Assembly (NCBI GenBank): GCA_019187195.1
Contig: JABAQT010000070.1
Location: 9,448 to 67,295 of the forward strand
Length of the DNA: 57,848 nt
Origin: Bryobacteraceae bacterium
GTDB taxonomy: Bacteria > Acidobacteriota > Terriglobia > Bryobacterales > Bryobacteraceae
Direction: 5' to 3'
A program made the position numbers and the translations under genes. Positions 44,737-54,905 of this stretch are shown here, piece by piece; the stretch's first letter is position 1, and each line of letters begins with the position of its first letter. Below the pieces are notes generated by a model, which worked only from the letters and a program-made list of their open reading frames with translations, searched no databases and had not been told where the DNA came from.

Positions 44737-45708
44737 TCAAGAGGGCCGGCACTCGACGATGAAACGGCCCGATGGCGTGTGCCCCGATGATTGAATCTCG
44801 AGGCCGGCGGCGCGGCCGAGTGCGGCGAAATCAGCCAGCGTGCGATCCTTGCCACCCACCAGCACGAGCATCAGCAGTTCCGGCGAGGCGCTGGCCCCTG
44901 GCGTGACACCGCCGAGGATCACAACGCGGCCATTCGGGCGCGCGGCCTCGGCGCAGCGGCGCAGGAGTTGCGCCGCCTCAGCGTCCGGCCAGTCGTGTAG
45001 GACGTTCTTCAGCATGTAAATGTCACCGCCCGGCGGCAAAGGGTCGAAAAAACTCTGGCCCACCGCCGTAACACGGCCCGACACGCCCGCGGCTTCAAGA
45101 AGTTCGCCCGAGCGTGCGACGGTGCGCGGAAGATCCACGAGAATGCCGCGCGTTCCAGGATGCGCCCGGAGCACCTCGGCAAGCAGCGATCCGGTACCAC
45201 CGCCGACGTCAACCACCGTCTGAATCGAACTCCAATGGCCGGGATCGAGGAGAATGCCGGGGTCGGGTCTCCCATGCCCCGCCGGACCCATCATGGCATC
45301 GAAAGCGGCTGAGATGCCGGGATGGGCGTCAAGGTCCTCCCAGTAGGACCGGCCGAACACTTCGTGATAGGCCGGCTTGCCGGTACGAACGGCCTGGAGC
45401 AGAGTGCTCCAGGCGTGGGCCATGCGGCCGCCGAAACTATCCAGATCGACGCTGAGCAAGCCGCCTTCATCGAGAAACTCGCGCGCGGCTTCGTTGAGCG
45501 CGAACCTCCCGGGCTCGGGCTCCTCGAAAATTCCGCGCGCGATGAGATGGCGGAGAACTCTTTGGAGGGCGCCGGGATCGGCCCGCGCCGCCGCGGCGAG
45601 CGATTGAATGTCGGAGTACCCCGATTCGATATGAAAGGCTACTCGCAATGTCGCCACCACGAGAACACACCAGGGAGTGGCAAGATCGGCAAGTTCCCAG
45701 AGTTTCAT
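44737..45708 (-). CDS. SAM-dependent O-methyltransferase (family 2)
   Basis: The 323-residue protein has an N-terminal winged-helix dimerisation domain (about 10-95; DIQSLAAAARADPGALQRVL) and a C-terminal Rossmann fold with the SAM motif VVDVGGGTGSLL (about 165-176) and the LKNVLHDWPDAEA loop containing the catalytic-type His. It resembles the hydroxyneurosporene/acetylserotonin O-methyltransferase group. Substrate is unknown and no biosynthetic cluster is adjacent. The gene is upstream of the acylase gene by 41 bases, on the same strand. Confidence 0.85.
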   Translation of the reverse strand: MKLWELADLATPWCVLVVATLRVAFHIESGYSDIQSLAAAARADPGALQRVLRHLIARGIFEEPEPGRFALNEAAREFLDEGGLLSVDLDSFGGRMAHAWSTLLQAVRTGKPAYHEVFGRSYWEDLDAHPGISAAFDAMMGPAGHGRPDPGILLDPGHWSSIQTVVDVGGGTGSLLAEVLRAHPGTRGILVDLPRTVARSGELLEAAGVSGRVTAVGQSFFDPLPPGGDIYMLKNVLHDWPDAEAAQLLRRCAEAARPNGRVVILGGVTPGASASPELLMLVLVGGKDRTLADFAALGRAAGLEIQSSGHTPSGRFIVECRPS

Positions 45709-45867
45709 TCCGTTATCATGGCATGGAGCCGCCGGCCTCGGACTTGGAGAGAGGATCTCCTAAATTGCCGTTCCGTGGACCGGGAGACGGCTGTTTCAGT
45801 CCTGTGGTACCCTCTTAGGGCGTACCAATGATGGCGCGCGCCTGCTCCCCAACCTGATTTTCAACAC

Positions 45868-46893
45868 ATGAATTTGCGTTCTGTTTTCAGTTTGTTTTCC
45901 TCCGACCTTGCCATAGACCTCGGCACGGCGAACACATTGGTGTTCGCCAAGGGGAAAGGTGTTGTCGTCAACGAACCGTCGATTGTGGCCATTAACAAGA
46001 ACACCGGCGAGGTGGAAGCGGTCGGCAAGGAGGCGAAGGATATGCTTGGGCGCACGCCCGGGAATATCGTCGCCATCCGCCCGATGAAGGACGGCGTCAT
46101 TGCGGATTTCAAGGTAACCGAGCGAATGCTCAATTACTTTATCCAAAAGGCGCATGGCCGCAAAATGCTGGTACACCCGCGCATTGTAATCGGCGTTCCA
46201 AGCGAGATAACCCAAGTGGAGAAGCGTGCCGTAATCGACTCGGCCAACCGCGCCAAGGCGAGTGAAGTACACCTGGTGGAACAGGCGATGGTGGCTGCGA
46301 TCGGCGCCGGTCTTCCCATCACCGAGCCATCGGGGAACATGGTCGTCGACATCGGCGGCGGCACCACGGACGTCGCGGTAATATCGCTTTCGGGCATCGT
46401 CTATGCGCGTTCGGTGCGCGTCGCCGGCAACGAGATGGATGACGCCATCATGCAGTACTTGAAGCGGAAGTACAACCTGCTCATCGGTGAGCGGACGGCG
46501 GAGCAGATCAAGATCGGCGTCGGGTCGGCGTTCCCTCTCGACCGGCCGATTACGATGGAAATCAAGGGGCGGAATCTCATCGAGGGTGTGCCGAAGACCA
46601 TCACAATCGAGGACGGCGAGATTCGCGAAGCTCTCTCGGAATGCGTGGCCACGATCATGAACGCGATCCGTGTCGCCTTGGAGCGCACGCCGCCGGAATT
46701 GAGCGCCGACATCAGCGACCGCGGAATCGTGCTCACCGGAGGAGGCGCGATGCTCAAGAATCTCGACCGCCGGATTCGCGAGGAGACCGGATTGCCCGTA
46801 TCGATTGCCGAAGACCCGCTGGCTTCGGTCGTGCTCGGCACCGGGAAGATGCTGACGGATTTCAAACTGCTCCGGCGAATCGCCATTGAGTAG
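45868..46893 (+). CDS. mreB: Rod shape-determining protein MreB
   Basis: The 341-residue actin-like ATPase directs lateral wall growth. The nucleotide-binding segments are visible: DLGTANTLVFAKGKGVVVNE near residue 12, VVDIGGGTTDVAVISL near 160, and GIVLTGGGAMLKNLDRRI near 284. Membrane-contacting and polymer contact segments are of usual length. It opens a rod-shape operon (mreB-mreC-mreD-mrdA-rodA). The region before it (45709-45867) shows no certain promoter. Confidence 0.96.
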   Translation: MNLRSVFSLFSSDLAIDLGTANTLVFAKGKGVVVNEPSIVAINKNTGEVEAVGKEAKDMLGRTPGNIVAIRPMKDGVIADFKVTERMLNYFIQKAHGRKMLVHPRIVIGVPSEITQVEKRAVIDSANRAKASEVHLVEQAMVAAIGAGLPITEPSGNMVVDIGGGTTDVAVISLSGIVYARSVRVAGNEMDDAIMQYLKRKYNLLIGERTAEQIKIGVGSAFPLDRPITMEIKGRNLIEGVPKTITIEDGEIREALSECVATIMNAIRVALERTPPELSADISDRGIVLTGGGAMLKNLDRRIREETGLPVSIAEDPLASVVLGTGKMLTDFKLLRRIAIE

Positions 46894-46963
46894 GAATTCC
46901 GGCACGGGCGGATCACATAACCATCCGGCGGCGGTGAGACAATAAGAAACTGGATCCGGATGT

Positions 46964-48049
46964 ATGGACTTTATCCTGCATCGCTATAAGAACCTCACGG
47001 TCCTGCTTGTTGTGATTGCCGCGCAACTGGTGTTACTCGCCTACCAGGTGAAGAGCAACCAGGACATGCGGTTGATCCGTGTGTGGTCGGTCACCGCCAT
47101 CACCCCCGTGGCGCGGTTGGTGGAACTGATCCGCGGAGGCACGGCGGGTTTCATGAAGGACTATTTCATTCTCCTCGACGCCCGGGAAGAAAACCGCCGC
47201 CTGCGCCAGGAGATGGGCCGCATCAAGTTGGAGAACCAGTTCCTGCAAACGGAACTTTCCACCGCCGACCGCGCGCGGGCGCTGGCCGCGTTTCAATCAC
47301 GGACGCCTTCACAGACCCTGGCGGCTCGCATCATTGCCAACGCGACGGGAGCGAACTCGAAGGTGGTGTACATAGATCGCGGCGCGGCGGCGGGCGTGCA
47401 ACCGGGAATGGCCGTCGTCACTCCGGATGGCATCGTCGGAAAGGTGATCGCCGTCTATCCCACCGCATCCCAGGTCATGCTGATCACCGATCCGAGTTTC
47501 GCCGCCGGCGTGATCTCTCAGAAGTACAGAGTCCACGGCACACTGAAGGGGCAGGGACACGGAACGCTGATCGTGGATTATGTCCCCTCTGAATTGAAAG
47601 TCGAGGTGGGGGAAAAATTCTTCACCTCGGGGGATGATCGCATCTTCCCGAAAGGCCTTCCGGTGGGGGAGGTGAAGGTGGTGAGGCCCGGGCGGTCGTA
47701 CAAGGAAATTTTCGTGGCCCCCAGCGGCTTCTCCCAGGGGCTCGAGGAAGTGCTCGTGATTGTGAATGGAGTGCACCAGGTCATACCCGGCGCCACGCCG
47801 GAACAGGTTCCATACCACGTCCTCCCCGCGCCGGAGCTTGAGCCCGAAAAGCCTTCTCCCGCCACCGTCACCGAAGGACCGGCAACGGAAGCCGACCGGC
47901 TCAAGCAGCACTACCTCAGACTTGGCCAGGCGCAGGGGGTCCATTATGGAGTCGCCGGCCGGATCCCCGATTTCAACGCGCCCATCGATCCGCCCAATCC
48001 GCCCACATCATCCGAGACTGGACCGCAAGGCGCGCCGCCACGGCAATGA
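46964..48049 (+). CDS. mreC: Rod shape-determining protein MreC
   Basis: The 361-residue protein has an N-terminal transmembrane helix (about 8-28), a coiled coil (about 65-100, DAREENRRLRQEMGRIKLEN) and two beta-barrel domains with the MreC segment VYIDRGAAAGVQPGMAVVTP. The last 75 residues are Pro/Glu-rich and poorly structured, longer than in Escherichia coli. It links MreB to the periplasmic wall machinery. The stop overlaps the mreD start as ATGA. Confidence 0.93.
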   Translation: MDFILHRYKNLTVLLVVIAAQLVLLAYQVKSNQDMRLIRVWSVTAITPVARLVELIRGGTAGFMKDYFILLDAREENRRLRQEMGRIKLENQFLQTELSTADRARALAAFQSRTPSQTLAARIIANATGANSKVVYIDRGAAAGVQPGMAVVTPDGIVGKVIAVYPTASQVMLITDPSFAAGVISQKYRVHGTLKGQGHGTLIVDYVPSELKVEVGEKFFTSGDDRIFPKGLPVGEVKVVRPGRSYKEIFVAPSGFSQGLEEVLVIVNGVHQVIPGATPEQVPYHVLPAPELEPEKPSPATVTEGPATEADRLKQHYLRLGQAQGVHYGVAGRIPDFNAPIDPPNPPTSSETGPQGAPPRQ

Positions 48050-48576
48050 CGGAGTTCACCGACCGGATCGCCGAAGCTCCCGTCAAGAGTCCGATCGCGC
48101 GTTTCCGTCCGATCGTATTTCTATTGACGCCGCTGGCGGCGATTCTATTTCAGGTCTACATACCGAGGCTGGTCGAGCAGCTCGGGTACCTGGACCTGCC
48201 GCTGCTGGTGACCGTGTACTTCGCGCTGATGCGGCGGTCACCGATTATCGGGCTGTTCCTCGGCGCCGGAATCGGCCTCGTTCAGGACTCGCTCTCGCAT
48301 CAACCCCTGGGCATGTTCGGCATCGTCAAGACCCTGGTCGGCTATTTTTGCGCCACCGTAAGCCAGCGCTTCGCCGTGGAAAACTCCGCCATCCGCTTCA
48401 TCCTGGCCTTCTTTTTCTGCTTCTTCCATCAACTGATGTACTGGATTCTGCTGCGCGCCCTGCTCGGGCAGCCAGGTGACTTCGATCCCCGGCGGGAGTT
48501 GATTGTAGGCCTGCTGAATGCCGCTGTCGCCCTACCGTTTTTCCGGCTTTTGGATAAACTGAGAGACAGAGGTTAG
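48046..48576 (+). CDS. mreD: Rod shape-determining protein MreD
   Basis: The 176-residue protein has about five or six transmembrane helices and the MreD pattern LPLLVTVYFALMRRSPIIGL followed by LGAGIGLVQDSLSHQPLGMF. It partners MreC in the elongation complex. It overlaps mreC by four bases and ends three bases before the mrdA GTG, so the operon is tightly packed. Confidence 0.9.
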   Translation: MTEFTDRIAEAPVKSPIARFRPIVFLLTPLAAILFQVYIPRLVEQLGYLDLPLLVTVYFALMRRSPIIGLFLGAGIGLVQDSLSHQPLGMFGIVKTLVGYFCATVSQRFAVENSAIRFILAFFFCFFHQLMYWILLRALLGQPGDFDPRRELIVGLLNAAVALPFFRLLDKLRDRG

Positions 48577-48579
48577 GGC

Positions 48580-50466
48580 GTGTCCATCTCGCCGATTGAA
48601 CAGGAACTCGAGAAGAAACTGGATGCCGAACGGGTTCTGCGCGAAAACAAGAAGTTCGCGGCTGACAAGATCAACGCTGTCCAATACCTGATTTTCGCCG
48701 TGGTGGCGTTCCTTATCGCCTGCTTCTATGACCTCCAGATTCATCAGCGCGAATATTACAGCCAGGCCGCGGAGCGTAACCGCATCAAGGCGCTCCCCAT
48801 ACTGGCGCCGCGCGGCAAGATTCTCGACCGCGATGGCCGCGTGATTGTCGATAACCATGCGTCTTTCAGCCTCCTGCTCTCTCGCGAAACTCTTCGTCCC
48901 GAGCACCTCGCTCCCATCGCCGCTGGCCTCGGTCTCGATCTGGACGAAGTCAAGGCGAAGCTCGCGCGCTTCGCCCGCACGCGCGCCAAGTATGAACCTG
49001 TTCTCATCAAGGAGGAATTGAGCCCCGCGGATCTGGCCTTCGTCGAATCGCACCGGGACCTGGAGACCTTTCCGGAAATGGAGCTGATCGAGTCGCACAC
49101 CCGGGCCTATCCGAAGGACGGCCTTGCCTCGCATGTGATCGGCTACGTCGGAGAGATCAGCGACGCGGAATTGAACAGCACCGAATTCGGCCGCAATAAG
49201 CCGGGGGACGTCGTGGGTCAGGCGGGCATCGAGCGCCAATACAATGACCTTCTGACAGGAACCGACGGCGAGCGTCAGGTGATGGTCGATAACCTCGGTT
49301 ATGAGCGGCAGGTGCTCGGCTACAAGGCGGCCGTGCCCGGACAGTCTCTCCAACTGACCATCGATCTGGATCTGCAGGTGGTGGCCGAACTCGCTCTCGA
49401 GGGCCGCCGCGGCGCGGTTGTCGCCCTCGATCCGCGCAACGGGGAAGTCCTGGCGATGGTTAGCCGGCCATCCTATGATTCCAACATGATGTCGAGCCAC
49501 ATCAGTTCGAAGCAATGGAATGCGCTCCTGACGGATCCGGACAAGCCGCTTTTCAATCGCGCCCTGCAGTCGCAACTGGCGCCCGGCTCGACCTTCAAAC
49601 CGATCGTCGCCCTGGCCGCCCTGCAAACACAGTCGATCACGGACGGTTTTTCGGCGAATTGCGGCGGTGGAGCAAGTTATTATGGGCGATATTTCAAGTG
49701 CCACTTAAAACGAGGCCACGGCTCCATCGAACTCAATCGCGCCATCGCCCAATCCTGTGACGTCTTCTTCTATGCCGTGGGAAACCGGACCGGCATTGAC
49801 AACATAGCGCGTTTCGCCGAAATGGCTGGACTGGGAGCAAAGACGGGTATCGACCTTCCTTATGAAGCCTCCGGCGTGGTGCCGTCGACCCGCTGGAAAA
49901 TGCGCACGCAACGCCAGAAATGGTACGCCGGAGAGACTATCTCCGTGTCGATCGGACAGGGAGCCCTGACGGTTACTCCTTTGCAGTTGGCTCACGCCAT
50001 TGGCGGCATCGCGATCGGTGGGGTATGGCGCAGACCTCACCTGGTGAAGGAGCAGGCGCCGGAATCCGCCCGCAAAGGCGACGTAAGCCCGGAGAACGTA
50101 ATGAAGGTGATTCAGGGCATGTATAGCGTTGTGAACGCCGGAGGAACCGCCGGCGTGGCGCGGTTGCCCGGCATTGAACTCTGCGGAAAAACAGGCACCG
50201 CGCAGTTGGCCTCGAACGACTTTCTCAAATCCGCCAAGGCCGGCAAGGAGTTTGCGGACAATGCCTGGTTCGTCGGCTTCGCGCCTCGGGAAAATCCCGA
50301 GATCGTTGTGGCCGCCCTGGTGGAGAACGGGTTGCATGGGGACCGCGCGGCGCCCATCGTGCGGGACGTGGTGAAGGCGTACTTTGACAAGAAGGCCCGC
50401 CTGACGCAAGACCGTAAGGCTCTGGCCATGCAGCGGATCTTGCCTGGTCTGAATCCGGTCAACTGA
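48580..50466 (+). CDS. mrdA: Penicillin-binding protein 2 (elongation transpeptidase)
   Basis: The 628-residue protein has a short cytoplasmic N-terminus, a transmembrane helix (about 31-48), a dimerisation domain and a transpeptidase domain. Catalytic motifs are SxxK in APGSTFKP (Ser near 337), SxN-type SCD in SQSCDVFFY and KTG in CGKTGTAQ (near 537). It crosslinks peptidoglycan during elongation with RodA. It begins with GTG at 48580. The rodA ATG is one base past its stop. Confidence 0.94.
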   Translation: MSISPIEQELEKKLDAERVLRENKKFAADKINAVQYLIFAVVAFLIACFYDLQIHQREYYSQAAERNRIKALPILAPRGKILDRDGRVIVDNHASFSLLLSRETLRPEHLAPIAAGLGLDLDEVKAKLARFARTRAKYEPVLIKEELSPADLAFVESHRDLETFPEMELIESHTRAYPKDGLASHVIGYVGEISDAELNSTEFGRNKPGDVVGQAGIERQYNDLLTGTDGERQVMVDNLGYERQVLGYKAAVPGQSLQLTIDLDLQVVAELALEGRRGAVVALDPRNGEVLAMVSRPSYDSNMMSSHISSKQWNALLTDPDKPLFNRALQSQLAPGSTFKPIVALAALQTQSITDGFSANCGGGASYYGRYFKCHLKRGHGSIELNRAIAQSCDVFFYAVGNRTGIDNIARFAEMAGLGAKTGIDLPYEASGVVPSTRWKMRTQRQKWYAGETISVSIGQGALTVTPLQLAHAIGGIAIGGVWRRPHLVKEQAPESARKGDVSPENVMKVIQGMYSVVNAGGTAGVARLPGIELCGKTGTAQLASNDFLKSAKAGKEFADNAWFVGFAPRENPEIVVAALVENGLHGDRAAPIVRDVVKAYFDKKARLTQDRKALAMQRILPGLNPVN

Positions 50467-50467
50467 A

Positions 50468-51562
50468 ATGCCGAACTACCGCTCGCTTCGGGATTTTGAC
50501 TGGACCTTGTGGGGCGTTACGCTTCTCATCTGCTCCCTGGGCGTGTTGCAGATCTACAGCGCGACACGCGACACAATCTGGCGCGGAGCCTGGACGAAAC
50601 AGCTTCTATGCATCGCGGCCGGAATCGTACTGGCTTGGGTGGTCAGCCGTGTGGACTATCACTCGCTGCTCGGCCATGTGCCGCTGATGTATCTCGCGAT
50701 GATGGTCATGCTGATGGTGACATTCGTCTTGGGGACGAAGATCTTCGGATCGCGGCGCTGGATTCCGGTGTTCGGAGGTTTCCACCTGCAGGTGTCCGAA
50801 TTCGCTAAACTGGTCATAGTACTGCTAGTGGCGCGTTTTTTGTCCGCGGTGAGAAACGACCGGCTCGAGTTGGAGGATCTCTTCAAGTTGTGCGGGTTGG
50901 TGGCCCTGCCGATGCTGCTGGTGATGAAGCAGCCCGATCTGGGCACTTCGCTCACCTATTTGGCGGTCCTCGCGGCCGGCATTTTCCTGGTGGGCCTCCG
51001 CTGGCAATATGTCGCCGCCATTGTGGCCTTGTGTGTATTGTTGATGCCGGCAGCATGGTATTTCTACCTGAAGGACTATCAGAAAGCCAGGCTGACTACC
51101 TTCGTCGACCCGGAGCGGGATCCGAGAGGGAAAGGCTACCAGGTGATCCAGTCGAAAATCGCCGTGGGGTCCGGCGGGCCCTGGGGGAAAGGTGTCACCA
51201 AGGGTTCGCAGACACAACTGCAGTTCCTCCCGGTGCCGCATACGGACTTCATAATGGCGGCCTTCGCCGAGGAGCACGGTTTTGTCGGGGTCGTTGTCGT
51301 GCTAGGGTTATATTTGCTGTTGCTTTTGCAGATTGTGCAAAATGCGCAAACCGCCCCCGATAAGGCGGGGATCTACATCTGCATGGGTGTCGGCATGTTG
51401 TTGCTGTTTCATTTGCTGGTGAACGTCGGCATGGTAGTGGGACGGATGCCAGTGACAGGGATTCCGCTGCCGTTGATGAGCAATGGCGGCTCCAGTATCT
51501 TGACCACGTTCATGATGCTGGGATTAGTGAACAACGTCCGTTTGCGGCGTTTTGTGAATTGA
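50468..51562 (+). CDS. rodA: Rod shape protein RodA (SEDS glycosyltransferase)
   Basis: The 364-residue, ten-helix SEDS protein polymerises glycan strands with PBP2. The family segments are VVSRVDYHSLL, GSRRWIPVFGGFHLQVSEFAK, LVMKQPDLGTSLTYL, FLPVPHTDFIMAAFAEEHGF (with catalytic-site region) and the C-terminal VTGIPLPLMSNGGSSILTTF. It ends the mre-mrd group. The 204-base space before the RNase E/G gene has no hairpin plus T-run that I would call a terminator. Confidence 0.94.
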   Translation: MPNYRSLRDFDWTLWGVTLLICSLGVLQIYSATRDTIWRGAWTKQLLCIAAGIVLAWVVSRVDYHSLLGHVPLMYLAMMVMLMVTFVLGTKIFGSRRWIPVFGGFHLQVSEFAKLVIVLLVARFLSAVRNDRLELEDLFKLCGLVALPMLLVMKQPDLGTSLTYLAVLAAGIFLVGLRWQYVAAIVALCVLLMPAAWYFYLKDYQKARLTTFVDPERDPRGKGYQVIQSKIAVGSGGPWGKGVTKGSQTQLQFLPVPHTDFIMAAFAEEHGFVGVVVVLGLYLLLLLQIVQNAQTAPDKAGIYICMGVGMLLLFHLLVNVGMVVGRMPVTGIPLPLMSNGGSSILTTFMMLGLVNNVRLRRFVN

Positions 51563-51766
51563 GACGGCGCGTGCGGGGTTCGCTCCAGAGAGTTCGGGAA
51601 TTCGGGTTAACCAAGTTTTTTCCCGGTGGTGTTCGAGCGCAAGCGTAGTGCACGTTGCTCCACCTGCCGGACAAAAGTTTTTCGCGCCGCCTCGCGCGGC
51701 CACCCAATCCGCGTTCCTCAGCCATTCGAGCTTCCCTTGCGCCCGCCTCTGCCGAGGGAGGTTTAG

Positions 51767-54448
51767 ATGACAAAGGAATTGGTGATATCCGCCAATCGCC
51801 ACGAAACCAAAGTGGCTGTTCTTGAAGATGATCAGTTGGTGGAGATTTATTTCCAGCGCGCCCAGGAGTACTCACTCGCCGGCAGCGTACACAAAGGGAA
51901 AGTAACGCGCGTTCTTCCCGGGATGCAATCAGCTTTCGTTGATCTCGGGTTGGAGCGTGATACGTTTCTCTACGTTTCCGATTTCTTCGAGGAGAGCGAG
52001 GAGTATGAGAGGCTGCCGGCGGCGGAGGAAAAGCCGTCGCGGCGCCAGCCCGCCGAACCGCGCGAGGCTCGCGAGTCGCGGGAACCTCGGGAATTGAAGG
52101 CGCCTCCGCAGGCTCCGGCCTCCGCCGAACCGGTTACCGCGGAAGCAGCGGCTTCCACCGATCGCGGCGGGCGCCCTGAGAGAGTGGACCGGCGCGATCG
52201 CGGGGGCGACCGGAGCGACCACAATGATCGGGGCGGCCGTGGCGGCCGCCGGGGCCGCCGGCGCCGTGGCCGCGGCGGCCGGGGCTTCCCCGAGAGCAAG
52301 TACGCGCAGGAACCGGATCAGGCCGCGCCCGCCGGTCCTCCCGAGGAATTGGAGAGAACGGATGCACCCCCTTCACTCTCGGAACCGGACACGGATGATT
52401 TTGCCGTGCTGCCCGGAGAATCCCTGGCCAAGTATTCGCGCCATGCCGGTGAGGATTTCTCCGAGACCGAAGAGAATCCCGAAGACCTGGCGGAGCCCGC
52501 TGGCGGCTCTCATGAGGAATCCGCCGCCTTTGCCGAAGCCGCCGGGGAAGACGAGCCTGCCGGCGAAGAAATCTCCGCTGTTGAACTCGCCGAAGTAGAG
52601 GAAGCCAAGGGCGAGGAGTTCGACGAATCGTCCGTTTCCGAGGATGAGGAGGGCGAGGAAGAGGCATCTCCCGCCGTCGAAGGCCCCGAAGATGAGGGCG
52701 AGGAACTCGCCGCCGCGGCCGACTCGGTTTCACTCGAAGCTATTGAAGAGGAAGAGTCCGGTCTTACCGATGAGCAACTTGACGCCATTCAGTTGCAGGC
52801 CGAGGCGATGGCGCGCAGAGAGTCTCCTCCATCCGAAACAGCGCCGTCCGGGACTGAGGAACCGGCCGCGGCTTCTTCCGCGGAAGACGAAACCGGAGCC
52901 GCCATATCCGAGCCCTCCTCTTCCGGCGCGGAGGCGTCTGAAGAGGGACCATCCCCCGCGGAAGAGGAGGACGAAACGGCCGCCCATGAACCCGTACTCG
53001 CCTCCATCGATAGCATGGCATCGAGTCACAGGGAGCAGACTTCGCGCTTTCTGCGCGGACGGCGCATGCGGCGGCGCCGCCAGAGCGATCCGAATGTCCG
53101 TACCGTGAATCGCGAACCGGCTCGCGAACCCCGCGAAGGACGGGAACGCTCCGAAGGCAGGGAACCGCGCGAACGGGAGCCGAGGGAGAAGGAAGGACGC
53201 GAAGTCAGCCGGGAATCCCGTCCGGCTCAGGAGCGCCAGGCGCAACAGCCCTCGATTACGGAACTGCTGAGGGAGGGACAGGAGATTGTGGTGCAGATCG
53301 CCAAGGAACCCATGGGGCAGAAAGGCGCGCGCATCACCTCCCACATCGCTCTTCCAGGCCGGTACTGCGTCTATATGCCGACGGTGGAGCACCTCGGCGT
53401 CTCGCGCAAAATAGCCTCGGATGAGGAGCGCCAGCGGCTACGCCGCATTCTACAGACGCACCGCCAGGGTATTCCCGGCGGCTTCATCATTCGCACGGCG
53501 GGAGAAGGAAAAACCGAGGAGCAGATCGCCTCCGATCTTCAGTACCTCTACCAGTTGTGGACCGAAATCAAGCAGAAGTCGGAACGGCTGAAAGCGCCGG
53601 CTTTGCTCTATCACGACGTCGAGATCGTTCAGCGCCTGTTGCGCGATCAGCTTACCGATCAGTTCAAGAACATCTGGGTGGATAACGAAGATCTTTACGA
53701 GACCGTGGTCCGCTTTGTGCAGCGCATGCAGCCCGGCATGGTCAACAAAGTGAAACTGTACACCCGTTCGGCCCCCATCTTCGACGCTTTCAACATAACC
53801 AGCGAACTCGAGAAGGCCCTCCGCCCGAAGGTTTGGCTGAAGTCCGGCGGCTACATTGTCATTAACCAGACCGAAGCCCTCGTCGCCATTGACGTGAACA
53901 CCGGCAAGTACGTCGGCAAGTCGCACCGCCTCGAGGACACAATCGTCAAGACCAATACCGACGCGGTGAAAGAGATAGTGCGCCAGGTCCGGCTTCGCGA
54001 CCTCGGCGGAATCATCGTCGTCGACTTCATCGATATGGACGAGCGCAAGAACCGGCAGAAAGTCATGCAGGCGCTCGAGGAAGCTATGCGCAGCGACCGT
54101 GCGCCGAATAAAATTCTCCAGTTCAACGACTTCGGCCTGGTCGCCATCACCCGTAAGCGCGTGAAGCAAAGTCTCGAGAGGACACTGTGCGCCCCATGCG
54201 CCGCCTGCGAAGGTTCGGGCTACACCAAGAGCGTGCAGACCGTCATCAGCGAAATCCTCGCCGAGGCGCTTAAACTGGCGCCGCACGTGGAGACGAAGGA
54301 GGTAATGCTTCGCGTCCACCCGGCCGTGGCCATCGCCCTCAAGTCGAAGGACAACGACTATCTCGAGGAGTTGGAGGAAACCTTCAAACGCCCGGTGCTG
54401 GTGACCGGAGACGAGGCGCTCCACCCCGAGAAATTCGACCTCGGCTAG
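51767..54448 (+). CDS. rng: Ribonuclease E/G with a large insertion in the S1 domain
   Basis: The 893-residue endoribonuclease processes and degrades RNA. The S1 domain begins at residues 1-76 ([20 protein letters not shown]) and resumes only at about 495 ([20 protein letters not shown]). The roughly 420-residue insert has an RG-rich part ([16 protein letters not shown]), a long acidic part, and an arginine-rich end. The catalytic domain keeps [10 protein letters not shown] and [13 protein letters not shown], with the metal Asp residues, and the zinc-link-type [12 protein letters not shown] small S1 insertion is known in some RNase E/G proteins, but this one is far longer than usual. GAGGGAGG precedes the ATG. 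Confidence 0.93.
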   Translation: MTKELVISANRHETKVAVLEDDQLVEIYFQRAQEYSLAGSVHKGKVTRVLPGMQSAFVDLGLERDTFLYVSDFFEESEEYERLPAAEEKPSRRQPAEPREARESREPRELKAPPQAPASAEPVTAEAAASTDRGGRPERVDRRDRGGDRSDHNDRGGRGGRRGRRRRGRGGRGFPESKYAQEPDQAAPAGPPEELERTDAPPSLSEPDTDDFAVLPGESLAKYSRHAGEDFSETEENPEDLAEPAGGSHEESAAFAEAAGEDEPAGEEISAVELAEVEEAKGEEFDESSVSEDEEGEEEASPAVEGPEDEGEELAAAADSVSLEAIEEEESGLTDEQLDAIQLQAEAMARRESPPSETAPSGTEEPAAASSAEDETGAAISEPSSSGAEASEEGPSPAEEEDETAAHEPVLASIDSMASSHREQTSRFLRGRRMRRRRQSDPNVRTVNREPAREPREGRERSEGREPREREPREKEGREVSRESRPAQERQAQQPSITELLREGQEIVVQIAKEPMGQKGARITSHIALPGRYCVYMPTVEHLGVSRKIASDEERQRLRRILQTHRQGIPGGFIIRTAGEGKTEEQIASDLQYLYQLWTEIKQKSERLKAPALLYHDVEIVQRLLRDQLTDQFKNIWVDNEDLYETVVRFVQRMQPGMVNKVKLYTRSAPIFDAFNITSELEKALRPKVWLKSGGYIVINQTEALVAIDVNTGKYVGKSHRLEDTIVKTNTDAVKEIVRQVRLRDLGGIIVVDFIDMDERKNRQKVMQALEEAMRSDRAPNKILQFNDFGLVAITRKRVKQSLERTLCAPCAACEGSGYTKSVQTVISEILAEALKLAPHVETKEVMLRVHPAVAIALKSKDNDYLEELEETFKRPVLVTGDEALHPEKFDLG

Positions 54449-54511
54449 AACCGGAACTGGGCTGTGTTACTCTGAACAAGAGACGCTCCCTCCACCTGTG
54501 TTTGCGGCTGC

Positions 54512-54601
54512 GGAGAGATGGCCGAGTGGTTGAAGGCGCACGCTTGGAAAGCGTGTATACGGGAAACTGTATCGAGGGTTCGAATCCCTCTCTCTCCGCC
54601 A
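54512..54601 (+). tRNA. tRNA-Ser(GGA)
   Basis: The 90-base sequence folds as a class II tRNA: acceptor GGAGAGA/TCTCTCC, D-arm, anticodon stem CACGC/GCGTG with loop TTGGAAA (anticodon GGA, 54546-54548), a long variable arm, T-arm GAGGG-TTCGAAT-CCCTC, discriminator G and encoded CCA. Anticodon GGA reads UCC and UCU serine codons. Confidence 0.98.
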
Positions 54602-54625
54602 TGAATGCCTGCTAAACTCACCGGT

Positions 54626-54889
54626 ATGTCGCGTGCGATCCCGGAAACCGGAGAGGAAAAACGCATCCCCATCGACGGATTCGCCATCGCAAGAGGCTTT
54701 GCGGCTGGCGCGCTACTGCTGGCTGTACGCCACTGGCCCTACGATAACTACACGGTTCTTCGCTGGGTCGTGTGCGTCGTCGGCGCCTATTTAGCATGCC
54801 GTGCCTTCAACGGCAACCGGACATGGGCATGGATCTTTGGGTCGCTGGCGCAGTTGACCCGGCCCCCCGTACTCTGGGACCCGGATTGA
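54626..54889 (+). CDS. Small hypothetical membrane protein
   Basis: I do not recognise the 87-residue protein. It has two likely transmembrane segments, near residues 25-38 and 46-61, separated by [13 protein letters not shown], and ends with [19 protein letters not shown]. The layout resembles short DUF6804-like membrane proteins, but this is a guess. The start may instead be ATG 54605, only three bases past the tRNA, which would leave no leader after tRNA processing. The stop lies 16 bases before the lipoprotein gene, which it may be transcribed with. Confidence 0.55.
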   Translation: MSRAIPETGEEKRIPIDGFAIARGFAAGALLLAVRHWPYDNYTVLRWVVCVVGAYLACRAFNGNRTWAWIFGSLAQLTRPPVLWDPD

Positions 54890-54905
54890 ACAAGAGGCTT
54901 CACTG

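Noticed and set aside
51611..51621. T-run (six T) after rodA as a terminator
   Set aside because: The only hairpin before it is the self-complementary GGTTAACC with no loop, so it cannot form a normal terminator stem.
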